Shown in pieces: positions 1 through 4,997 of a DNA stretch of 7,434 nt. The DNA comes from Actinomycetes bacterium (lineage in GTDB: Bacteria > Actinomycetota > Acidimicrobiia > Acidimicrobiales > Microtrichaceae): the NCBI GenBank assembly GCA_023423215.1, contig JAFAFZ010000024.1, positions 1 through 7,434 of the forward strand. The letters are read 5' to 3'. The notes beneath the pieces were generated by a model. It did no database searches. It worked only from the letters and a program-made list of their open reading frames with translations, and had not been told where the DNA came from. The position numbers and the translations under genes are program-made. The stretch's first letter is position 1. Each line of letters starts with the position of its first letter.

Positions 1-1
1 C

Positions 2-1327
2 CACGTCATCGGGCTCGGTCCCGGCGGGCCCGACCTCGTCACCACCGGCGCGCTCGACCTGATCGCGCGCCTCCCACGTCAGTTCCTCCGCACCGAGCGG
101 CACCCCGCAGCGTCGGTGATGCCGGACGCCCAGTGGTTCGACCGGCTCTACGAGACCGGCTCCTCGATGGAGCAGGTCTACGGCTCGATCGTCGAGGCGC
201 TCGTCACCGCCGCGCAGCAGGAGTCGCACGGCGCGCCCGACGGCGTCGGCGAGGTGCTCTACGCCGTGCCGGGTTCGCCGATCGTGGCCGAGCACACCGT
301 CGAGCTGCTCCTGGCCGACGAGCGAGTCGACGTCGTGCTGCACCCGGCCCTGTCGTTCCTGGACCTGACCTGGGCGCGCCTGGGGATCGACCCGGTCGCG
401 ACCGGCGTGCGGCTGGTCGACGGCCACCGCTTCGCCGTCGAGGCGGCAGGGGAGCGGGGTCCGCTGCTGGTCGGCCAGTGCGACCACCCCTTCGTGCTGT
501 CCGACATCAAGCTGGCGGTCGAGGAGCCCCCGGACGAACCGGTCGTGGTGCTCCAGCGCCTCGGCCTGCCGGACGAGTCGATCGAACGGGTCGAGTGGGC
601 CGACCTGGACCGCTCCTTCACACCGGACCACCTGACGTCGCTGTGGATCCCGCGGCTCGGCGCGCCGGTCGCGGCCGAGGTCGTGCGCTTCGACGAGCTC
701 ATGCGGCGCCTGCGGGTCGAGGACCCGTGGAAGGCCGAGCAGACCCACGACTCGCTGAAGCGGTTCCTGCTGGAAGAGGCCTACGAGGTGTTCGAGGCGA
801 TCGACGCCTACGACCCGGACACGGGCGAGGGCGCCGACGAGCTGTGCTCGGAGCTGGGTGACCTGCTCTACCAGGTCGTGTTCCACTCCGCGATCGGTGC
901 TGAGGCCGGGTGGTTCACGCTCGCGGACGTCGCCGCGTCGATCCACGACAAGCTCGTCGCCCGCCAGGCTGCGCTCGACCTCGCGACCGGCGGCGCGACC
1001 GCGGAGGCGCCGATCGACAAGGTCGTCGCCCTGTGGGAGGCCGGCAAGCGCGACGAACAGGGACGCGCCTCGGTCGTCGACGGCATCCCGGCGACGATGC
1101 CGGCGCTCGCGCGGGCGCTGAAGGTCGCGAAGAAGGCCGCCGGCTTCGGTCTGGTGCAGGGCGAGGAGCCGCTGGCCGGAGAGGCCGAACTGGGTGCTGC
1201 GCTCCTGGCACTGGTCGATCGTGCGCAGCTCGCCGGGCTCGACCCCGAGGACGCGCTGCGGCGTGCGACCGAGCGACGCATCGACGAGGTGCGTGACGCG
1301 GAGGCCGCTCGCGACGCCGGGCGCTGA
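2..1327 (+). CDS. mazG: YabN/MazG-type protein: tetrapyrrole methylase-like domain fused to MazG NTP pyrophosphohydrolase (5' partial)
   Basis: The reading frame is open from base 2, and its first codons encode HVIGLGPGGPDLVT, the glycine-rich start of a tetrapyrrole methylase domain. The true start therefore lies just outside the window, and the GTG/ATG at 116-121 are internal. 441 residues are visible. Residues about 1-215 match YabN-type methylase domains (YAVPGSPIVAEHTVELLL, then PALSFLDLTWARLGIDP, then DHLTSLWIPRL). From about residue 228 comes a MazG all-alpha domain with EQTHDSLKRFLLEEAYEV (metal ligands E258, E259, E262) and ELGDLL (E284, D287). MazG enzymes hydrolyse NTPs to NMP and PPi, acting as cytosolic nucleotide-pool cleaners; the methylase half has no established reaction in this fusion. 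Two oddities are visible: the usual CPWD motif reads DPWK, and the second MazG repeat near residue 396 reads ELGAAL, losing the ligand Asp. It ends 48 bp before ino1, in the same frame. Confidence 0.93.
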   Translation, partial: HVIGLGPGGPDLVTTGALDLIARLPRQFLRTERHPAASVMPDAQWFDRLYETGSSMEQVYGSIVEALVTAAQQESHGAPDGVGEVLYAVPGSPIVAEHTVELLLADERVDVVLHPALSFLDLTWARLGIDPVATGVRLVDGHRFAVEAAGERGPLLVGQCDHPFVLSDIKLAVEEPPDEPVVVLQRLGLPDESIERVEWADLDRSFTPDHLTSLWIPRLGAPVAAEVVRFDELMRRLRVEDPWKAEQTHDSLKRFLLEEAYEVFEAIDAYDPDTGEGADELCSELGDLLYQVVFHSAIGAEAGWFTLADVAASIHDKLVARQAALDLATGGATAEAPIDKVVALWEAGKRDEQGRASVVDGIPATMPALARALKVAKKAAGFGLVQGEEPLAGEAELGAALLALVDRAQLAGLDPEDALRRATERRIDEVRDAEAARDAGR

Positions 1328-1362
1328 CACCGCTCGGGATGGGGTGGGACTCGCGCACCGCG

Positions 1363-1368
1363 TAGTGT
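1363..1368 (+). promoter_or_regulatory. Candidate -10 box (TAGTGT) of a leaderless promoter for ino1
   Basis: TAGTGT fits the actinobacterial TANNNT -10 pattern and ends 7 nt before the ATG at 1376, so transcription would begin at or next to the start codon. There is no Shine-Dalgarno sequence at a usable distance before this ATG; the only purine run, near 1341-1349, is more than 25 nt away. No convincing -35 hexamer is visible. This is an inference from spacing and sequence only. Confidence 0.55.
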
Positions 1369-1375
1369 CTCGACC

Positions 1376-2680
1376 ATGGCTGAACCCCTCCAGATCGCTC
1401 CCGCCACCGGACGCCTCGGCATCCTGACCCCGGGCATGGGCGCGGTCGCCACCACCCTTTACGCCGGCGTGCTCGCCAGCCGACAGGGCCTGGCCGAGCC
1501 GATCGGCTCGCTGTCCCAGATGGCCCACATCCGCCTCGGAGAGCGCGAAGAAGGGCGCAACCCGCTGATCAAGGACTTCGTGCCGCTCGCGGGTCTCGAG
1601 GACGTCGTCTTCGGCGGATGGGACCCCATCTCACCCAACGCGCTCGAGGCCGCCCGCACCTGCGGCGTGCTCGACGAGCGCGACCTCGGCCCGCTCTCGG
1701 GCGCGCTCGAGGGCATCGTCGCCATGCCCGCGGTGTTCGACCAGCGCTGGGTGCGCAACCTCGACGGCGTGCGCGTCAAGACCGGCGAATCAAAGTGGGA
1801 CCTGACCCAGCAGCTCATCGCCGACATCGAGAGCTTCCGCACCGAGAACGAGTGCGACCGGCTCGTCATGGTGTGGTGCGGCTCGACCGAGGCCTACCAG
1901 GAGCCCACCGCGGTCCACGAGACCATCGAGGCGTTCGAGGCCGGTCTGAAGGCGGACGACGAGAACATCTCGCCGAGCCAGATGTACGTGTACGCGGCGC
2001 TCGTCAGCGGCGTGCCCTACGCCAACGGCGCCCCAAACCTGTCGATCGACCTGCCGTGCATGGAGCAGCTCGCACTCGAGCGTGGCGTGCCGATCACCGG
2101 CAAGGACTTCAAGACGGGCCAGACGCTGATGAAGACGATCCTGGCGCCCGGCTTCAAGGCCCGCATGCTCGGCATGCGCGGCTGGTACTCGACCAACATC
2201 CTGGGCAACCGGGACGGCGAGGTGCTGGACGACCCCGAGAACTTCAAGACCAAGGAGGTCTCGAAGCTGGGCGTCCTCGACACCATCCTCCAGCCCGAGG
2301 TGTACCCCGAGCTCTACGGCAACATCGACCACGTCGTGCGCATCAACTACTACCCGCCCCGCGGCGACAACAAGGAGGGCTGGGACGCCATCGACATCTT
2401 CGGGTGGATGGGGTACCCGATGCAGATCAAGGTCGACTTCATGTGCCGGGACTCGATCCTGGCGGCACCGCTGGTGCTCGACCTGGCGCTGTTCCTCGAC
2501 CTGGCGGCTCGCGCCGGCCAGTCGGGCGTGCAGGAGTGGATGAGCTTCTACTGGAAGGCGCCGCAGGCCCGCGGCGGCATCGCTCCCGAGCACGACATCT
2601 TCATCCAGCAGACGAAGCTGAAGAACACGCTGCGCGAGTGGATGGGCGAAGCGCCCGTCACCCACTCCGAGGCCGGCTGA
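1376..2680 (+). CDS. ino1: Inositol-3-phosphate synthase (myo-inositol-1-phosphate synthase)
   Basis: This 434-residue protein is predicted to convert glucose 6-phosphate to 1D-myo-inositol 3-phosphate with bound NAD. That is the first step toward inositol for phosphatidylinositol and, in many actinobacteria, mycothiol. Visible family features are the N-terminal NAD-binding stretch GILTPGMGAVATT (15-27), GGWDP (80-84), GKDFKTGQT (242-250, with K246 and K253 as likely active-site lysines), STNILGNRDG (272-281), and RDSILAAPLVLDL (358-370), matching the DS(I/L)LAAPL(I/V)LDL signature. The length fits the shorter bacterial form rather than the roughly 500-residue eukaryotic enzyme. The start is secure: the preceding stop at 1325-1327 is in the same frame, and no other ATG, GTG or TTG in that frame lies between. 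Its likely promoter is leaderless. The next gene is 64 bp downstream with its own Shine-Dalgarno and could be co-transcribed. Confidence 0.93.
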   Translation: MAEPLQIAPATGRLGILTPGMGAVATTLYAGVLASRQGLAEPIGSLSQMAHIRLGEREEGRNPLIKDFVPLAGLEDVVFGGWDPISPNALEAARTCGVLDERDLGPLSGALEGIVAMPAVFDQRWVRNLDGVRVKTGESKWDLTQQLIADIESFRTENECDRLVMVWCGSTEAYQEPTAVHETIEAFEAGLKADDENISPSQMYVYAALVSGVPYANGAPNLSIDLPCMEQLALERGVPITGKDFKTGQTLMKTILAPGFKARMLGMRGWYSTNILGNRDGEVLDDPENFKTKEVSKLGVLDTILQPEVYPELYGNIDHVVRINYYPPRGDNKEGWDAIDIFGWMGYPMQIKVDFMCRDSILAAPLVLDLALFLDLAARAGQSGVQEWMSFYWKAPQARGGIAPEHDIFIQQTKLKNTLREWMGEAPVTHSEAG

Positions 2681-2744
2681 CGCAGCTCTCGCCGGGTCGA
2701 CGCCGATCGGCCCGCGCTGCGTCCACCGTCCTGGAGGGGAGCGG

Positions 2745-3233
2745 ATGGAGATCCTGTTCGAGCTGGTCTTCCAGCTCGTCATCGAGGTGATCGGCGAAGC
2801 GCTGGTCGAGGCGGGGTGGCGCGGCGCGCACGGCGCGACCCGCGACGCGCTCGGTCTGAAGACGCCGAGCACCGCGCAGCGGGTCATCGGTCTCATCCTG
2901 ACGGTGCTCGTGGCGGCCGGCGTGGGGTTCTGGCGCGGCAGCGTCGTCGGCGGACTGGGCTGGGGCTGGTGGTTCGCCGTCGTGGTCGCCGTGCTGGCGG
3001 GGATCGCCGCGATCGTGCGGTTGTGGTGGCCTGCGGGGTTGCGGCCCCTTCGCTGGGCGTCGCTCACCTGGTGGCCGGCATCGCGGTGCCTGTGGTTCGC
3101 GATGGCGAACGGCGCGTTCGCGGCGCCTACGCGGTCGCCCAGGTCGATCCCAGCCCCGCACTCGCCTGACCGACGTGCGGGCGCTTCCGCGACAGCGTCG
3201 TGGCAGCAGTTCCCGGTCAGCCCGGGGAGGTGA
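2745..3233 (+). CDS. Small integral membrane protein of unknown function, possibly frameshifted at its 3' end
   Basis: I do not recognise a named function. The ATG at 2745 is preceded by GGAGG (2733-2737) at 7 nt, a strong start. The 162-residue product opens with an amphipathic acidic/hydrophobic helix (residues 1-24). Two membrane segments follow, at about 46-62 and 72-92, with a third hydrophobic stretch at about 113-127 (ending FAMANGAFAA). After residue 127 the character changes abruptly to a Pro/Ser/Arg-rich tail that overlaps the convergent methyltransferase gene by 17 bp (3217-3233). A -1 shift at about 3125 would instead continue AYAVAQVDPSPALA and stop at 3169. That gives a 141-residue protein with a completed third membrane helix and no overlap. 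The head and membrane segments are well supported; the tail is not. It may be read through from ino1, since no promoter is visible in the 64-bp gap. Confidence 0.7.
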   Translation: MEILFELVFQLVIEVIGEALVEAGWRGAHGATRDALGLKTPSTAQRVIGLILTVLVAAGVGFWRGSVVGGLGWGWWFAVVVAVLAGIAAIVRLWWPAGLRPLRWASLTWWPASRCLWFAMANGAFAAPTRSPRSIPAPHSPDRRAGASATASWQQFPVSPGR

Positions 3234-3969
3234 CGAGCCGATAGCCGGCGTCGAGCTCGTCCAGCGCGAGCAGGTCGTGGTGACGGTCCTGCCAGGCGCC
3301 GGTCGCCAGGTCCTCGGCGAGGCGGCCCATACCGGCGCGCACCTCGTCGTCGGGGAGCCGGGCGATGGCCGAGATCCCGGCTCGGACGGCCGGGTCCAGG
3401 TAGGCCGCCGGCCGGCGCCACCAGGCGTGGCAGAACCCGTCGACGCAGTCCGCCGGCACGGGCAGCTCCTCGACGCGGCCGCCGTCGAGCAGGTCCGCGA
3501 TCTCGGCGGGCGACGGCACGTCGACGTCGATCTCGGCGATGGACGGCAGGTACTCCGAGAGCCACTGTCGCGCGTGCACAGCGTGGTCGAACGTGAGCGC
3601 CACGATGGTGCTCTCGGTGACCCGGCGCAGCTCCGCGAGTCCGGCAGCGGGGTCCGGCCAGTGGTGCACCGTGAGCAGCGCCAGGGCGCCGTCGAAGCTG
3701 CGGTCGGGGAACGGCAGGTCGCCTGCGACGCCCCGGACGACGAGGGGACTGGCCGTCGGCGGGCGCTGGCCGATCATCTGGAGCGACGGCTCGACCGCCA
3801 CCACCGTGCGGTCGACCGGTTCGTAGGACCCGGCGCCTGCGCCGACGTTCAGGACGGTGGTGGCCGGGCCGAGCGCCGCCGCGATCCGCTCGGCGATCCT
3901 CGGGTCGGGCCGGCGCACGTTCGTGTAGCCGATCCCGATCGAGTCGTAGAGCGGGGTGCGGCGGTCCAC
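3217..3969 (-). CDS. SAM-dependent class I methyltransferase (Methyltransf_11-like)
   Basis: The product is a cytosolic methyltransferase of unknown substrate, 250 residues when read from GTG at 3969. Motif I is VLNVGAGAGSYEP (39-51), the acidic end of strand 2 is VVAVEPS (56-62, with E60 expected to bind the ribose), and motif II/III is DLPFPDRSFDGALALLTVHHW (from D84). The N-terminal YDSIGIGYTNVRRPDPRIA (8-26) and C-terminal DLATGAWQDRHHDLL and LDAGYRLV stretches recall a bacterial subfamily of about 250 residues. The frame stays open far upstream, but homology begins right after this GTG. A TACCGT box lies 6 nt before it, and no Shine-Dalgarno is present, pointing to a leaderless start. 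It is divergent from the small membrane protein at 4146 and convergent with the gene at 2745. The methyl acceptor cannot be told from sequence. Confidence 0.9.
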   Translation of the reverse strand: MDRRTPLYDSIGIGYTNVRRPDPRIAERIAAALGPATTVLNVGAGAGSYEPVDRTVVAVEPSLQMIGQRPPTASPLVVRGVAGDLPFPDRSFDGALALLTVHHWPDPAAGLAELRRVTESTIVALTFDHAVHARQWLSEYLPSIAEIDVDVPSPAEIADLLDGGRVEELPVPADCVDGFCHAWWRRPAAYLDPAVRAGISAIARLPDDEVRAGMGRLAEDLATGAWQDRHHDLLALDELDAGYRLVTSPG

Positions 3970-3975
3970 GTGTGC

Positions 3976-3981
3976 ACGGTA
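3976..3981 (-). promoter_or_regulatory. Candidate -10 box (TACCGT) of a leaderless promoter for the methyltransferase gene
   Basis: On the minus strand TACCGT is followed by 6 nt and then the GTG start at 3969-3967. The region upstream of this GTG has no Shine-Dalgarno-like purine run on that strand (it reads CTCCCTCGA). The arrangement mirrors the box before ino1. No -35 element is clear. Confidence 0.5.
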
Positions 3982-4071
3982 TCGAGGGAGACGGGCCGGG
4001 GCCGCCGGGATCGGAGGGGCGCGGCGAACGGGTGGGGGACATCCCTCGCGACCGGGTTGCGACGAGTCGGT

Positions 4072-4094
4072 TCGGCTGCACTCGGCGCAGCCGA
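4072..4094. other. Inverted repeat in the divergent intergenic region (8-bp stem, 7-nt loop)
   Basis: TCGGCTGC (4072-4079) pairs perfectly with GCAGCCGA (4087-4094) around the loop ACTCGGC. A competing hairpin can form from CTCGG (4081-4085) with CCGAG (4091-4095). It sits in the 176-bp space between two divergent genes, about 40 bp upstream of the TACCTT box of the plus-strand gene. An operator for one or both genes is possible, as is chance in such GC-rich DNA. The rest of 3970-4145 holds nothing I can name. Confidence 0.3.
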
Positions 4095-4132
4095 GCGGCG
4101 TGGACGCTCGTGGGTGGAACCCGCGGCTCCTG

Positions 4133-4138
4133 TACCTT
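4133..4138 (+). promoter_or_regulatory. Candidate -10 box (TACCTT) of a leaderless promoter for the small membrane protein
   Basis: TACCTT fits TANNNT and is followed by exactly 7 nt and then GTG at 4146. The spacing equals that before ino1 and is within 1 nt of that before the divergent methyltransferase gene. No clear Shine-Dalgarno precedes the GTG. This box is the main reason for choosing 4146 as the start of the small gene. Confidence 0.5.
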
Positions 4139-4145
4139 CGACGGC

Positions 4146-4367
4146 GTGGACGAGGGTGGAGCACGCGTGCGGTCCGTGTCGCCGGCGATGCGCCGGTTCC
4201 GGGTCGGGGCAGCGGTGTGCACCGTGATGTCGCTCTGCTCCAGCGCCACCAGCCCCTACCTGGCCGACGGGCTTCGGGTGGTCGTGGCCGTGATGGCTGT
4301 CGTGGCGGCCGTGGTTGCGTGGTGGCAGTGGCGCGACGACCGGCGATCTCTGGCGTCCGACGCCTGA
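4146..4367 (+). CDS. Small membrane protein of unknown function (73 residues)
   Basis: This is a short gene of unknown function. Read from GTG at 4146 it gives 73 residues: a basic N-terminal segment (1-20), a weakly hydrophobic Cys/Ser-rich stretch (about 21-40), a strong membrane helix at about 43-62 (LRVVVAVMAVVAAVVAWW), and a short charged tail (QWRDDRRSLASDA). The topology suggests one or two membrane passes. The frame is open further upstream, but those residues are Gly/Arg/Pro-rich and look non-coding. The TACCTT box 7 nt before this GTG favours it; an ATG at residue 15 (4188) is an alternative. It is divergent from the methyltransferase gene. A hairpin repeat begins 53 nt after its stop and may end its transcript. 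That it is a gene at all rests on hydrophobicity, promoter spacing and the gap it fills. Confidence 0.5.
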   Translation: MDEGGARVRSVSPAMRRFRVGAAVCTVMSLCSSATSPYLADGLRVVVAVMAVVAAVVAWWQWRDDRRSLASDA

Positions 4368-4419
4368 AGGTGTCGCACCATCCTGAGGCACCGATCGCGG
4401 ACGAGCTGAGCGGGTCGGG

Positions 4420-4466
4420 GAACTCGGAACGATCGGTTCGTGGAACGGTCGATCCGTTCCGAGTTC
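4420..4466. repeat. Hairpin repeat, copy A (diverged copy with long stem)
   Basis: GAACTCGGAAC (4420-4430) and GTTCCGAGTTC (4456-4466) are perfect 11-bp inverted arms. Inside, GATCG (4431-4435) pairs with CGATC (4450-4454), and GTTC (4436-4439) pairs with GAAC (4443-4446) around a 3-nt loop. The core 4423-4463 is 41 nt long, the same length as copies B and C, and identical to them at 33 of 41 positions by manual alignment. The 19 nt at 4413-4431 are identical to 6225-6243 at copy C. It lies 53 nt after the small membrane gene and upstream of the ECF-type promoter. No T-tract follows. A terminator or REP-like element are the likely roles. Confidence 0.85.
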
Positions 4467-4505
4467 GCAGGAGGAGGGGCAGAGCGGGAGAGATCGCCGC
4501 GACGA

Positions 4506-4532
4506 TGTCGAGAACGAGATCGCAGGTGCGTC
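4506..4532 (+). promoter_or_regulatory. Candidate ECF sigma factor promoter (TGTCGA, 17 nt, CGTC) for the DGPF-sigma unit
   Basis: TGTCGA (4506-4511) and CGTC (4529-4532) are separated by exactly 17 nt upstream of the DGPF gene. From memory of work on ECF42 sigma factors in Streptomyces, their target promoters carry TGTCGA at -35 and a CG(A/T)C element at -10, usually upstream of DGPF genes. Transcription would start near 4540, leaving a leader of about 40 nt that contains the Shine-Dalgarno GAGGAG. This implies that the sigma factor encoded by the second gene activates its own unit. The elements are plainly visible; their use is inferred. Confidence 0.65.
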
Positions 4533-4581
4533 CCAGGGGTACGAGCGCCCGACGGGGGCGTCGAACCGAGGAGACAGAACC

Positions 4582-4995
4582 ATGGCCAAGTACCTGCTGC
4601 TGAAGCACTACCGAGGCGCCCCGACACCGGACAACGACGTGCCGATGGACCGCTGGACGCCCGACGAGGTCGAGGCGCACATCCGCTACATGAACGACTT
4701 CGCCGCCCGCCTCGAGGCCAGCGGTGAGTTCGTCGACGGCCAGGCGCTCGCCCCCGAGGGCATGTGGGTCCGCTCCGACGGAGAGGGCCGCCCGCCCGTG
4801 ACGGACGGTCCGTTCGCCGAGACCAAGGACCTGATCGCCGGCTGGATGATCATCGACGTCGACGGGCAGGACCGGGCCATCGAGCTGGCAGGTGAGCTCT
4901 CGGCAGCACCCGGTGCCGGCGGTCGCCCGATCCACGAGTGGCTCGAGGTCCGTCCGTTCCTCACTGCACCGTCCAGCGACCTGGAGTGCCACTGA
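4582..4995 (+). CDS. DGPF/YCII-family protein (PhnB-DGPF type), partner of ECF42 sigma factor
   Basis: This 137-residue protein begins MAKYLLLKHY, typical of YCII-related alpha/beta-barrel proteins, and carries the family's name motif as DGPFAETKDLIAGW (75-88), followed by a C-terminal IHEWLEVRPF strand (117-126). DGPF proteins are small cytosolic proteins very often encoded beside ECF42 sigma factors. Their reaction is not established, although a sensing or enzyme role has been proposed. The ATG at 4582 has GAGGAG (4568-4573) 8 nt upstream. The stop overlaps or nearly touches the sigma gene start, which indicates co-transcription and probable translational coupling. Expression is probably driven by the ECF-type promoter at 4506-4532. 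It is slightly longer than many relatives, with an extra C-terminal tail after residue 127. Confidence 0.93.
   Translation: MAKYLLLKHYRGAPTPDNDVPMDRWTPDEVEAHIRYMNDFAARLEASGEFVDGQALAPEGMWVRSDGEGRPPVTDGPFAETKDLIAGWMIIDVDGQDRAIELAGELSAAPGAGGRPIHEWLEVRPFLTAPSSDLECH
4982..4986 (+). promoter_or_regulatory. Candidate Shine-Dalgarno (TGGAG) that decides the sigma gene start
   Basis: TGGAG lies inside the last codons of the DGPF gene, 11 nt before the GTG at 4998. It would serve that start but would be destroyed as a ribosome site for the alternative in-frame GTG at 4986, with which it overlaps. The spacing is a little long, so the choice is not certain. Confidence 0.4.
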
Positions 4996-4997
4996 CC

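Noticed and set aside
116..121. GTG/ATG at 116-121 as the start of the MazG-type gene
   Set aside because: The upstream 38 codons in the same frame encode the glycine-rich N-terminal strand of the methylase domain, so the gene begins before the window.
2681..2744. Terminator or promoter between ino1 and the membrane protein gene
   Set aside because: Only a weak CGCAG/CTGCG inverted pair and no TANNNT box are present; the visible signal is the Shine-Dalgarno of the downstream gene.
3175..4227. A 350-codon plus-strand frame antisense to the methyltransferase gene
   Set aside because: It has no domain and is explained as the antisense of a clear methyltransferase.
1790..4249. An 819-codon open frame on the minus strand, antisense to ino1 and overlapping several genes
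   Set aside because: It covers the well-supported ino1 and membrane-protein genes, and its translation is Arg/Pro/Gly/His-rich without any domain. It is an out-of-frame product of high-GC coding DNA.
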